In this document: piece after piece, positions 33,749 through 42,486 of the stretch
How the letters are laid out: each line of letters opens with the position of its first letter
How positions within the stretch are numbered: the stretch's first letter is position 1
Assembly: GCA_038230215.1 (NCBI GenBank)
Contig: JBBRNR010000002.1
Location: forward strand, 1 to 64,000
Length of the DNA stretch: 64,000 nucleotides
Source: DASVRZ01 sp038230215
GTDB lineage: Bacteria; Verrucomicrobiota; Verrucomicrobiia; Chthoniobacterales; DASVRZ01
Direction of reading: 5' to 3'
The notes under the pieces: model-generated
The model's input: the letters and a program-made list of their open reading frames with translations, nothing else
Database searches by the model: none
Told to the model about the DNA's origin: nothing
Position numbers and translations under genes: made by a program

Positions 33749-35452
33749 ATGACTTTGATCGAACCTCTCACGCGAGTTGCAGTGGAATCCAACTGCGGCG
33801 ATCCGGAGGCCTGCCGCATGGCTTTGCGCGAGGCCGCCTCCCAGCAAAAATCGCTCGTGGCGACCGTTCTCGATGGCAAACTGGCTGACGAAACACCCTT
33901 TCTCCAAGGCGTCGCTGGCTGGCTGAAAATGCCGTGGTGGAGCGAAAATCTGGAGACGATTTCCGCTCCGTTGCGCGACCGGATTCCAGCCCGGCTGGCG
34001 CTGCGCCACCGCGTGGTGCCGGTGAAACACGAGGCCAATGGACTGACGCTGGTGACTTTCGACCCATTTGATTTACTCGCCCGCCAGACGGTGGCGCGCG
34101 CGGTGACGGAGCCGGTGCATTGGGCGATGGCTACACGCACGCAGATTTTGCAGACGCTGCGCCAGGGTTATGGCATCGGTGCGGAGACGTTTGAGGAAAT
34201 TATGGAAGGCCGCGATGTCGAGGACATGGCGCTGGACATGCGTGAGGAAACGCAGGTGCTCGACATGGATGACAGCGAGGCGTCGGTCGTGAAATTCGTG
34301 AACCAAATCCTGCGCGAGGCGCTGGAGGAACGCGCCACGGATATTCACGTCGAGCCGTTGCAGGACGATCTCCAGATTCGCTATCGCATCGACGGCGTGC
34401 TGCACGAAATCCCTGTGCCGCCGAAAATCAAGGTGCTCCAGGCCTCCGTCATTTCGCGTTTGAAAATCATGGCTCATCTCGACATCGCCGAGCGCCGACT
34501 GCCGCAGGACGGCCGCATTCCATTGGAACTCGAGGGCAAACCGATCGACGTCCGCGTGGCAACGATTCCATCGGTGTCGGGCGAGAGTGTGAGTCTGCGA
34601 TTGCTAGGTCAGGAGCAGTTCGATTTTCGCAAGCTCGGTCTGGACGCTCCGAGTGAGGAAAAAATTCGCACCTTGCTGGCCATGCCGAATGGCATCGTAC
34701 TACTGACCGGCCCGACCGGTTGCGGAAAATCGACGACGCTTTACACCTTCCTCAGCAGTCTCAACACGAAAGAACGTCGCATCGTCACCATCGAGGATCC
34801 GGTCGAGCACAAAATTTCCGGGGTAGTCCAGATTGCGGTGAAACCCGAGATCGACCTCACTTTTGCACGCGGGTTGCGGGCGATTCTGCGCGGCGATCCG
34901 AATGTCATCATGGTCGGAGAAATGCGCGACGTGGAGACCACCGAGATCGCCATTCGAGGTGCGCTCACGGGTCATTTGGTCTTTTCCACGCTGCACACCA
35001 ACGACGCCATCGGTGGCATCACGCGTCTGATCGACATGGGAGTCGAGGCGTTTTTGGTTGCGGCGTCGGTGCGCTGCTTCATTGCGCAACGCCTCGTGCG
35101 CCGGCTCTGTCCTTTTTGCAAAAAACCCGCGACCCACTCTCATGCGTATCTGGCCCAGGTCGGATTTCCGATGGAGCACGCGGACCACATTTTCTCCGCA
35201 AACAGTTGCGACCGTTGCCGCCACACCGGTTATGAGGGCCGCACGGCGATTTTTGAAATTGCGATGGTTACCGAGCGAATGCAGGACCTGATCACGCAAC
35301 GGAAATCGGCGGCGACGATGAAGAGTCTGGCGATTGAGGAAGGCATGATACCGCTGCGCCGGTTTGGCTGGGAAAAGGTGATCGACGGCACGACGACAGT
35401 CGAGGAAGTGTTGCGCGTGACGACGGCGGACGTCGATGTCCTGGACGAATAG
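33749..35452 (+). CDS. gspE: GspE/PilB-family assembly ATPase
   Basis: A 567-residue ATPase. The N-terminal GspE domain is about residues 1-150. The core has Walker A GPTGCGKSTTLYTF (near 321), Asp box and Walker B (LRGDPNVIMVGEMRDVETTE), His box (LVFSTLHTNDAIGGITRL) and a zinc tetracysteine (CPFCKK ... CDRCRHTGYEGR). It powers extension of a type IV pilus-like or type II secretion pseudopilus from the cytosolic face. It is followed 5 bp later by gspF. No pilin or secretin gene is in view, so the exact system is not decided. Confidence 0.93.
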   Translation: MTLIEPLTRVAVESNCGDPEACRMALREAASQQKSLVATVLDGKLADETPFLQGVAGWLKMPWWSENLETISAPLRDRIPARLALRHRVVPVKHEANGLTLVTFDPFDLLARQTVARAVTEPVHWAMATRTQILQTLRQGYGIGAETFEEIMEGRDVEDMALDMREETQVLDMDDSEASVVKFVNQILREALEERATDIHVEPLQDDLQIRYRIDGVLHEIPVPPKIKVLQASVISRLKIMAHLDIAERRLPQDGRIPLELEGKPIDVRVATIPSVSGESVSLRLLGQEQFDFRKLGLDAPSEEKIRTLLAMPNGIVLLTGPTGCGKSTTLYTFLSSLNTKERRIVTIEDPVEHKISGVVQIAVKPEIDLTFARGLRAILRGDPNVIMVGEMRDVETTEIAIRGALTGHLVFSTLHTNDAIGGITRLIDMGVEAFLVAASVRCFIAQRLVRRLCPFCKKPATHSHAYLAQVGFPMEHADHIFSANSCDRCRHTGYEGRTAIFEIAMVTERMQDLITQRKSAATMKSLAIEEGMIPLRRFGWEKVIDGTTTVEEVLRVTTADVDVLDE

Positions 35453-35457
35453 CTAAC

Positions 35458-36702
35458 ATGCCGAAGTTTGCGTATCAGGCAGTGAAGATGACCGGCGAGC
35501 GGATCGCGGGCGAGTTTGAAGTCGCCAGCAAGGCGGAGGCTTACAAGCGGCTGGATCGGGAAAAGTTGCAGCCGATTTCGCTGAAACAACTGGGCGCAGT
35601 GGGCATGGAAGCGGGAAAAAAAGACGCTCTGGCGGCCGTCGAATCGAGCGGGCCGATCCGGTTGTCGCGCAAGCAGATCATCATTTTCACCGAGGAAATG
35701 GGCGATTTGCTGGAAGCCGGGCTTCAGTTGGAACCCGCCCTGCGAATTATGGAGGAACGCGAGGAAGCATCGTCGATCAAGCGTGTGACGGCTTCTCTGC
35801 GCCAGCAGGTGCGCGACGGCATTAGCTTTTCCACCGCCCTGCGCAACGCCTCCGCGAGCTTCGGCGACTTGTATTGTAATCTGGTTTCCGCAGGAGAATT
35901 GAGCGGTGCGCTGCCGCAAATCTTGCGCAGGCAGAGTCGATATCTGATCGCGATGGACGAGTTGCAGTCGCGTGTGGTGCAGGCGTTGATTTATCCGGCC
36001 TTCATTTTTCTGGCGGGTATCGCGCTGCTTTTCGTTTTCATGACAGTGTTAGTACCACAGCTAACAGTCCTATTTAAGAAAACCGATCGCGGACTTCCTC
36101 TGGTAACTAGCGTGCTCATCGCGGTGAGCGATTTCTTTGTGCATTACTGGTGGGCGATGCTGCTAGTACTAGCAGGCGGCATTTACGGATTTCTGCAATA
36201 CATTCGGAGCGATGCCGGCCAGGTCTGGTGGCATCGGACGCAGCTCAAACTTCCGCTCGTCGGCAGTGTTCTAACCTCGCGCTATTACACGCAGTTTTCT
36301 CAGACGATGGCTAACTTACTTGGCAATGGCGTGCCCCTCCTCAGTGCGCTCAAACTCATGAACGCCGCGACCGGCAACGTCTTTCTGCGCGGCCTCATGA
36401 CACGCGTCGTCGAGATCGTGGGCGAGGGCGGTTCGCTCACGCGGGCGATGAAGCGGGTGGGGGATTTTCCTCCGCTTTTCCTCGACATGGTGGCCGTCGG
36501 CGAGCAGACCGGCGACATGGCGTCGTCCCTCGAAAAAGCGGGCAACCGCTACGACAAAGAATTAACTAAAAAGATCCATCGCCTCACCGCGCTCATCCAG
36601 CCGGTCGTTATTTTCGTGATGGCAATCCTCGTCGGCGTGGTGGCTTACAGTATTATCACCGGCATCTTCCAGGCTATTTCGGGACTTCGCACCGGCGGCT
36701 AG
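35458..36702 (+). CDS. gspF: GspF/PilC-family inner-membrane platform protein
   Basis: A 414-residue protein beginning MPKFAYQAVKMTGERIAGEF, the conserved GspF/PilC opening. It has two T2SF domains (about 70-195 and 270-395). Membrane segments include LIYPAFIFLAGIALLFVFMT and VVIFVMAILVGVVAYSIITG. The domain signatures are FTEEMGDLLEAGLQLEPALR and YTQFSQTMANLLGNGVPLLS. It should contact the GspE ATPase encoded just upstream. The operon order gspE-gspF-TPR suggests a compact pilus/secretion module. Confidence 0.93.
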   Translation: MPKFAYQAVKMTGERIAGEFEVASKAEAYKRLDREKLQPISLKQLGAVGMEAGKKDALAAVESSGPIRLSRKQIIIFTEEMGDLLEAGLQLEPALRIMEEREEASSIKRVTASLRQQVRDGISFSTALRNASASFGDLYCNLVSAGELSGALPQILRRQSRYLIAMDELQSRVVQALIYPAFIFLAGIALLFVFMTVLVPQLTVLFKKTDRGLPLVTSVLIAVSDFFVHYWWAMLLVLAGGIYGFLQYIRSDAGQVWWHRTQLKLPLVGSVLTSRYYTQFSQTMANLLGNGVPLLSALKLMNAATGNVFLRGLMTRVVEIVGEGGSLTRAMKRVGDFPPLFLDMVAVGEQTGDMASSLEKAGNRYDKELTKKIHRLTALIQPVVIFVMAILVGVVAYSIITGIFQAISGLRTGG

Positions 36703-36748
36703 GTTTTTCAAAGTTGTCAAAGCTCACGGAAAATAGTTACTAGAAACC

Positions 36749-37519
36749 GTGCGCGCCCACCTGCTCATCGTTTTACTTCTAGCTGCTCCGACTTTGAGTT
36801 GGGCGCAATCCGATTTCCGGCTTTCCACGGCAAGCATGCCGAAACTGGAGGACGCGATCATCCCGTTGCCACCGCCGCTGGGCGATACAATGGTGAGGGA
36901 ATCGCTCGAAACCTATCGCACTCCCCGGCCCAAGCCCGAGGAGGTCCTCAAGCAGGTGGTCAATGCGCTGAAGACCCGCCAGTTCGTCGGCGCGCTGCCC
37001 AAACTCGAGTATCTCCAAAGTCTTCAACCAACGAAGGGTGCCCAGGTAACGGACCCGGATTTGCTGATTCTGCGCGGTTGCATTTACGCGGAATCGAACC
37101 ACCAGGCGTCGGCCGAAAGCATCTTCAAAAAGACCGTCCTCATTGCTCCGACCCATCCGTGGGCGCGATTGAATCTGGCCGAATCGCAGCTTTCCCAGAA
37201 GAAATATAGCGACGCCGAAAACACCCTCTCCATCCTCGCCCTGTCTCGCCCCGAGAGCGAGGTCGTGCGATTCAAATTGATCCTCTCACTTGCATTGCAG
37301 AAAAAATTTCCTTCTGCGGAACAGGAATTGCAATACCTCGAGGAGCATGCGAGCACGCCCGCCTACTATTTTGCCAAAGCCGCCATCGCCTTCTCGAGAG
37401 GGGACGCCGTGCATGGGCAGGACTTGGTGGAACAGGCAAAAAGAAATTATAGCGAGGCGCAAACGGGATATTTTTACAATAGTCTCGTTACCCAAAACTG
37501 GCTCCCGAAGCAGCCTTGA
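36749..37519 (+). CDS. Exported TPR protein of the gspEF operon
   Basis: A 256-residue protein with a GTG start. A cleavable signal (MRAHLLIVLLLAAPTLSWAQ) is followed by helical pairs typical of tetratricopeptide repeats: DLLILRGCIYAESNHQASAE, PWARLNLAESQLSQKKYSDA and PAYYFAKAAIAFSRGDAVHG. It lies 46 bp downstream of gspF on the same strand and may be a periplasmic scaffold of the same apparatus (inference from position). No enzymatic motif is present. Confidence 0.78.
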   Translation: MRAHLLIVLLLAAPTLSWAQSDFRLSTASMPKLEDAIIPLPPPLGDTMVRESLETYRTPRPKPEEVLKQVVNALKTRQFVGALPKLEYLQSLQPTKGAQVTDPDLLILRGCIYAESNHQASAESIFKKTVLIAPTHPWARLNLAESQLSQKKYSDAENTLSILALSRPESEVVRFKLILSLALQKKFPSAEQELQYLEEHASTPAYYFAKAAIAFSRGDAVHGQDLVEQAKRNYSEAQTGYFYNSLVTQNWLPKQP

Positions 37520-37582
37520 TGCGACTTGCGTTTGCATGATTGAGGGGCCAGGAAGCTATTCGGCGTCCGCTTTTTTGCAGTT

Positions 37583-38449
37583 ATGAAACTTTCGCTCTGC
37601 GATGGTGATTATTTGGTTTTGTCCGATCTGCACATCGGGCACCAGGCCTCTGCCGTGCAAAATGTGGACGCGCTGACCCCGCTTTTGGTCCCGGGCCGGA
37701 CTTTGATTTTCAATGGCGACACCTTTGAAATGCGCCGTGCCGTGGACCGCGAAAAAGCCTCCCAGTTCGTGGCCGACTTGCAGTCGATTCTGAGCGATTC
37801 CGGCGTCAACGCCCTCTTCATCAACGGCAATCACGACCCGATCGTCAGCGAGATCAACCACCTCGAATGCCATGAATCCTCCGTGCTCATCACCCACGGC
37901 GACGTGCTTTTCCACAACGTCGCGCCCTGGAGTCTGAACGAAAAACTCTACCACCAGGCCCACGCGAAGGAACTCGCGCAACTCAGCGACGCGGAAAAAA
38001 CCGACCTCGACATTCGTCTCGCCGCGTTGCGCCGGGCCACGACCCGCTACGACATTTCGCACCCCGCAGCGAAGCCGGGGCTCTCCGGGTCCATCGTGCA
38101 TTTCCTCGAGACGACATGGCCGCCGTGGCGCCCGCTTTCCATTGTCCAGAGTTGGATGGAAGTCCCCTCACGCGCGGAAAAATTTGCCAAAACCTATCGG
38201 CCCGAAGTGCGAACGCTACTCATCGGGCACTCGCATTTCGCCGGCATCTGGGAGAGAAACGGCCTGCGCATCATTAATACCGGTGCGGCCATGAGCGGCT
38301 TTCGACCTCGCGCGGTCCGCTTCGAAGATCAGCGCATTTCCGTGGAAAGACTCGTCTGGTCCGGGAAAAAGCTGCATTTGAGTTCCATTCTGGCCTCGTA
38401 CGATCTCACACCGCAACCGCCCGCGTTCACGCTGGCCCCGGCTCAGTAG
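37583..38449 (+). CDS. Metallophosphoesterase, calcineurin-like
   Basis: A 288-residue protein with all metal-site blocks of the calcineurin-like superfamily: DYLVLSDLHIGHQ (D-x-H), IFNGDTFEMR (GD), FINGNHDPIVSE (GNHD), VLITHGDVLFHN and LLIGHSHFAGIW (GHxH), plus NTGAAMSGF at the end. Overall size and the early DLHIG motif recall UDP-2,3-diacylglucosamine hydrolases (LpxH type), but the spacing is not diagnostic. The substrate is uncertain. The last 7 bp overlap the convergent truA gene. Confidence 0.87.
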   Translation: MKLSLCDGDYLVLSDLHIGHQASAVQNVDALTPLLVPGRTLIFNGDTFEMRRAVDREKASQFVADLQSILSDSGVNALFINGNHDPIVSEINHLECHESSVLITHGDVLFHNVAPWSLNEKLYHQAHAKELAQLSDAEKTDLDIRLAALRRATTRYDISHPAAKPGLSGSIVHFLETTWPPWRPLSIVQSWMEVPSRAEKFAKTYRPEVRTLLIGHSHFAGIWERNGLRIINTGAAMSGFRPRAVRFEDQRISVERLVWSGKKLHLSSILASYDLTPQPPAFTLAPAQ

Positions 38450-39189
38450 CCGACCTTCATCAGACACAATCCTTCTGCCGGTGCCGACAGGCTGGATTTA
38501 GTCGAACTCGGATCGCGCAGAAATCGCTCCAACTCGAACAAGTTCGATTTGCCCTGGCCGACGCGAACGATGTTCGCCGAGAGCATCCGCACCATTTTGT
38601 AAAGAAACCCCTCGCCAGAAAAATCCAGCGTGATGATAGAGCCGTTTTTTTTCAGGGAAATCTTCCAGATTTCGCGCACCGTGGAGGTTTCCTTCCAGCC
38701 CCGGTTTGCGCAAAACGCCCGAAAATCGTGGCGTCCCACCAGCATCGCGGCGGCGGCGCGCATCAGGTCCAGGTCGAGAGGCTTCGGCACATGCCAGGCG
38801 CGTTTGAGTTCCAATGGATTCATCCAGTCGGCGTTGAAAATCCGATAGCGATACGACTTGGATTTCGCGGAGAAACGCGCGTGCCATTCCGCCGGTTTCA
38901 GCCGCAACTGGGTCACGCGAATTTCGTGCGGCAGATGGGCATTCAACGCCAGCGCCCATTGCTCCAGTGGCACACTGTGGAATGGCAGATCGAGGTGCGC
39001 CGATTGCGCCAGCGCATGCACTCCGGCGTCGGTCCGTCCCGCACCATGCACCGCTGTTTTCTGCCCGACGATCTTCGTCGCGGCGCGCTCCAGATGATCC
39101 TGCACGGCGTTTGCCGAGCGCTGCGACTGCCAGCCATCGAACGGCGTGCCGTCGTAGGCGACGAGGATTTGCACACGTTGGAGTTCCAT
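38443..39189 (-). CDS. truA: tRNA pseudouridine(38-40) synthase
   Basis: A 248-residue TruA from the ATG at 39189 (MELQRVQILVAYDGTPFDGW). The catalytic Asp lies in VHGAGRTDAGVHALAQ. Other family blocks are WHARFSAKSKSYRYRIFN, LVGRHDFRAFC and FSGEGFLYKMVRMLSANIV. It converts U38-U40 in the anticodon arm of tRNAs to pseudouridine. An upstream in-frame ATG at 39231 would add 14 residues without family support. It is divergent from the triple-fusion gene. Confidence 0.94.
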   Translation of the reverse strand: MELQRVQILVAYDGTPFDGWQSQRSANAVQDHLERAATKIVGQKTAVHGAGRTDAGVHALAQSAHLDLPFHSVPLEQWALALNAHLPHEIRVTQLRLKPAEWHARFSAKSKSYRYRIFNADWMNPLELKRAWHVPKPLDLDLMRAAAAMLVGRHDFRAFCANRGWKETSTVREIWKISLKKNGSIITLDFSGEGFLYKMVRMLSANIVRVGQGKSNLFELERFLRDPSSTKSSLSAPAEGLCLMKVGY

Positions 39190-39244
39190 GGGGTTCAGTC
39201 GGGCATCTTCTCCGTGCGGCCATGGATTCACAAGTCCCGAAGCG

Positions 39245-39272
39245 TTGACTTGCGGGCAAAGTCCTCTACGCT
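39245..39272 (+). promoter_or_regulatory. Promoter of the PTP-RpiB-GlyA fusion gene
   Basis: TTGACT at 39245-39250 and TACGCT at 39267-39272 with a 16-bp spacer, about 22 bp before the GTG start. A good match to a sigma-70-type promoter with a short leader. Confidence 0.5.
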
Positions 39273-39293
39273 CTCCTACTCTTCGATTGCCTC

Positions 39294-41480
39294 GTGAAAA
39301 ACGTCCTTTTTATCTGTACTGGTAATATCTGCCGCAGCCCGATGGCTGAGGGTCTCTTCCGGTACATGATGAAAAATCGAGGAGACATCGCAGTCGCTTC
39401 GGCAGGCGTCGCGGCGATGATGGGTCAGGAGCCCAGCCTAAACGCGGTCGAGGCGTTAAAGGAAAAAGGAATCAACATTTCCCACTATCGCAGCCAACCC
39501 GTCACGGACGATTTGGTAGAAAAGGCGACTCACATTTTCACCATGACGCAGGGGCATCTGGAGACCATTGCCATGCTTTATCCCGAGGCGGTGGAAAAGA
39601 CGTTTCTCCTCACCGATTTCGACGAGAACGATCCCGGTCGCGACATCGCCGACCCCATTGGCATGGGACTCCACTCATACCGCGAATGCCGCGACGAAAT
39701 CCGCGAAACCCTGCCTAGTCTTCTTCAAATCATCGACCAATCCAACACCATGTCAGCGCCTCAATTCCCAGCCACCGTTTCTGCCAAAACCCGCCCGCTC
39801 ACCATCAGCCTCGGGGCCGATCACGGTGGATTTGAACTCAAACAAAAAATTCAGCGTCACCTCAATCGCGCCGGGCACATCTTGCACGATAAAGGTGTCA
39901 ATGGCCCGGACTCCGTCGATTACCCCGATTACGCCGACCAGGTTTGCCGCGAAGTGATTGACGGCCAGGCCGAGTTTGGCATTCTTTTTTGCCGCACCGG
40001 CATCGGCATGAGCATCGCGGCGAATCGTTTCCCGCAGATTCGCGCGGCGTTGGTTAAAGACGCACACACCGCCCGCATCACGCGGCATCACAACAACTCC
40101 AACATCCTTTGCCTCGCCGCCGATTCTCTCGACGAGCGCACCGCCACTGAAATCGTGGACGCCTGGCTCGACACTCCCTTTGACGGCGGTCGCCACGCGG
40201 AACGCCTCGAAAAACTCAATCATCTCGGCACCAATCAGGGCGCGCGTTCTTTGCAGGAGACCGACCCGGAAATCTACGCCTCCATTCAACTCGAAGAACT
40301 CCGCCAGTCCGAAAACATCGAACTCATCGCCAGCGAAAACTTTACCAGCCGCGCCGTCATGGAAGCGCAGGGTTCCTGCCTCACCAACAAATACGCCGAG
40401 GGCTACCCCGGCCGCCGTTGGTATGGTGGTTGCGAAAACGTTGACGTCGTCGAGACCCTCGCCATCGCCCGGCTCAAGCAGCTTTTCCCCGGCGCGGACC
40501 ACGTCAACGTCCAGCCGCACAGCGGTTCGCAGGCGAATGCCGCTGTCTATTTCTCTGTGCTCGAGCCCGGCGACAAGATCCTCACCATGGACCTTTCCCA
40601 CGGCGGACACCTCACCCACGGGATGAAAATGAACTTCTCGGGACGCCTCTATCAGGTGCTCCATTACGGTGTAAGTCCGGTGGATTTCCGCATCGATTAC
40701 GACGCGCTCGCAAAACAAGCGCTGGAATATCAGCCGAAAATGATCACCGCCGGAGCCTCGGCTTACGCCCGGATCATCGACTTCCAGCGGATGCGCGAGA
40801 TCGCGGATTCCGTCGGCGCGTATCTCTTTGTGGACATGGCGCACATCGCTGGTCTCGTCGCAGCGGGCGTGCATCCGAGTCCGGTCGGTATCGCGGATTT
40901 CGTCACCTCCACCACGCACAAAAGCCTGCGCGGCCCTCGCGGCGGCATCATCATTTGCAAAGAGAAATACGCCAAGGCCATCGACAGCCAGGTCTTCCCC
41001 GGCGTCCAAGGCGGTCCGCTCATGCACGTCATCGCGGCCAAGGCCGTCTGCTTCCACGAGGCGTTAAGACCGGAGTTCCAATCGTATCAGCGCCAGGTCG
41101 TCTCCAACGCCAAAGCCCTCGCGGCCCGTCTCACCATGCTCGGCTACACCATCGTTTCCGGTGGCACCGACAACCACCTCATGCTCGTCGATCTGCGGCC
41201 AAAAAACATCACCGGCAAAGAAGCCCAAGAGACGCTCGACGAGGCGGGCATCACCATTAACAAAAACTCCATCCCCTTCGACACCGTCTCCATCGTGAAA
41301 TCCGGCGGCATCCGCATCGGCACTCCCGCCGCCACCACGCGCGGCATGAAAGAAGAAGAAATGATGGAAATCGCCGACCTCATCCATCGCAGCCTGCAAA
41401 ACGTCGGCAACGTCGAAGCGCTCCACGCCATTCGCGCCGAAGTCAAAAAACTCACCGCCCGCTTCCCACTCCCGCGCTGA
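39294..41480 (+). CDS. glyA: Triple fusion: tyrosine phosphatase, RpiB and serine hydroxymethyltransferase
   Basis: One 728-residue frame with a GTG start and three enzymes. Residues 1-145 are a low-molecular-weight tyrosine phosphatase (CX5R loop CTGNICRS at 8-15; acid loop with DP in GRDIADPIG). Residues about 163-310 are ribose-5-phosphate isomerase B (SLGADHGGFELKQKI, FCRTGIGMSIAANRFPQIRA). Residues about 318-728 are serine hydroxymethyltransferase (ENIELIASENFTSRAV, EGYPGRRWYGGCENVD, PLP Lys in VTSTTHKSLRGPRGG). In Bacillus the separate genes ywlE, ywlF/rpiB and glyA sit close together, so the fusion mirrors a known neighbourhood. A MSAPQFPA internal Met (39750) could allow separate RpiB-GlyA translation. 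Confidence 0.9.
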   Translation: MKNVLFICTGNICRSPMAEGLFRYMMKNRGDIAVASAGVAAMMGQEPSLNAVEALKEKGINISHYRSQPVTDDLVEKATHIFTMTQGHLETIAMLYPEAVEKTFLLTDFDENDPGRDIADPIGMGLHSYRECRDEIRETLPSLLQIIDQSNTMSAPQFPATVSAKTRPLTISLGADHGGFELKQKIQRHLNRAGHILHDKGVNGPDSVDYPDYADQVCREVIDGQAEFGILFCRTGIGMSIAANRFPQIRAALVKDAHTARITRHHNNSNILCLAADSLDERTATEIVDAWLDTPFDGGRHAERLEKLNHLGTNQGARSLQETDPEIYASIQLEELRQSENIELIASENFTSRAVMEAQGSCLTNKYAEGYPGRRWYGGCENVDVVETLAIARLKQLFPGADHVNVQPHSGSQANAAVYFSVLEPGDKILTMDLSHGGHLTHGMKMNFSGRLYQVLHYGVSPVDFRIDYDALAKQALEYQPKMITAGASAYARIIDFQRMREIADSVGAYLFVDMAHIAGLVAAGVHPSPVGIADFVTSTTHKSLRGPRGGIIICKEKYAKAIDSQVFPGVQGGPLMHVIAAKAVCFHEALRPEFQSYQRQVVSNAKALAARLTMLGYTIVSGGTDNHLMLVDLRPKNITGKEAQETLDEAGITINKNSIPFDTVSIVKSGGIRIGTPAATTRGMKEEEMMEIADLIHRSLQNVGNVEALHAIRAEVKKLTARFPLPR

Positions 41481-41536
41481 GTTGGCCCGTTAAAGAAGAA
41501 CTGGAACCACCGGGCGATGAGGATTATTCTACCTCC

Positions 41537-41734
41537 ATGAGTTTAGCTGAGATCATCGACGAACTCCCCAAGCTGACCCCGCAGGATCGTTCGGTCATCT
41601 GGCGGCAATTGGAGCAGATCACTGAAACCGATGTGCCCGACTCCTTTCGCCAAGGCATGAAAGACATTGCCGAAGGCCGTCACGTAGAAATGGAACAGGC
41701 TTTAAACCAAGTGCCGCCTACAAAGGCAGAATGA
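41537..41734 (+). CDS. Addiction-module antitoxin
   Basis: A 65-residue protein, MSLAEIIDELPKLTPQDRSV. It has the same N-terminal pattern as the antitoxin at 7363 (LPRLTAKDRS), followed by a charged C-terminal tail that would wrap the toxin. The stop and the next start overlap by 4 bp (ATGA). By family it neutralises the following RelE-type toxin. It marks the left edge of the accessory stretch 41537-46451. Confidence 0.8.
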   Translation: MSLAEIIDELPKLTPQDRSVIWRQLEQITETDVPDSFRQGMKDIAEGRHVEMEQALNQVPPTKAE

Positions 41735-42006
41735 TTTATCGCTTTCGCGCTTCCGAACAATTCTGGAAGAGTTTCTATCGATTGTCGGCGGGTCAAAAAG
41801 CATCGACCAGAGATACTTGGAAAATCTTCCAGCAAGACCCCTTCGACCCGCGACTGCGCACGCATAAAATCCACGGACTTTCCGCCTTATACAAAGCCAC
41901 TATCTACGCAGTCGTGATCGAAGGTGATCTGCGGTCAGTATTTTATCTCGATGGCAACGTAGTGTTCAGCGTCGACATAGGCTCGCATGCCATCTATCGC
42001 GGTTAG
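41731..42006 (+). CDS. RelE/YafQ-like toxin
   Basis: A 91-residue protein, MIYRFRASEQFWKSFYRLSA. It has the small RelE-fold pattern: an N-terminal strand and helix, then LRTHKIHGLSALYKATI and DLRSVFYLDGNVVFSVDIGS. Compared with YafQ/HigB the Lys/His residues of the RNase centre are only partly recognisable, so the target (mRNA at the ribosome is typical) is inferred from family and operon. It is overlapped by its antitoxin. Confidence 0.78.
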   Translation: MIYRFRASEQFWKSFYRLSAGQKASTRDTWKIFQQDPFDPRLRTHKIHGLSALYKATIYAVVIEGDLRSVFYLDGNVVFSVDIGSHAIYRG

Positions 42007-42028
42007 TCAGCCCTGTTCCATCTAACCA

Positions 42029-42322
42029 ATGTCCCACGTCCTCATCATCCACGAAGTGGCGGATTATGCCGCCTGGAAGACCGTCTTCGACAACGCCGCC
42101 GGCATCCGCCACGCCGCTGGTGAACGCTCCTACCAAGTGCTCCGATACGAGTCTGACTCGAATCGGATCGTCCACTTCTCCGTCTGGACCTCCACCGCCG
42201 ACGCGCGTCGCTTTTTCGAGTCTCCCCAACTCGTCCAGATCCGCCAAGACGCCGGAGTTAAATCTCCCGAGTTCATCTACCTCGAAGAACTGGAATCCGG
42301 CACCCTCCAGCCCTTGGCCTGA
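42029..42322 (+). CDS. Dimeric alpha-beta barrel (ABM/NIPSNAP-like) protein
   Basis: A 97-residue protein with the ferredoxin-like dimeric barrel pattern: HVLIIHEVADYAAWKTVFDN, then IVHFSVWTSTADARRFFESP and EFIYLEELESG. Proteins of this size are usually classed with antibiotic-biosynthesis monooxygenases or related stress proteins; no catalytic residues can be pinned down. It lies 22 bp after the toxin and may be read from the same transcript. Confidence 0.65.
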   Translation: MSHVLIIHEVADYAAWKTVFDNAAGIRHAAGERSYQVLRYESDSNRIVHFSVWTSTADARRFFESPQLVQIRQDAGVKSPEFIYLEELESGTLQPLA

Positions 42323-42486
42323 TATCGCTGGAACTCGACTCACTCGCCACCCGTTTCCTAGTCCCCTGATTGGCAGGATTATTATTTAGCCGCAACGATA
42401 AATAACGTTGCATCTTTTGGACAGTTTCGTCACTTTCCGGGTTCGTTCGTCTGTGCCATTTGTTCCATGAGCGTCCTGCGCATTTC
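42323..42486. other. Intergenic segment before array D
   Basis: No gene. It contains one inverted repeat, GCAACG-N8-CGTTGC (42392-42411), followed by ATCTTTTGG. This may be a weak terminator for the toxin-antitoxin/ABM transcript. Confidence 0.4.

Noticed and set aside
39753..41057. 434-codon frame antisense to the triple fusion
   Set aside because: Shadow of the RpiB-GlyA coding sequence.
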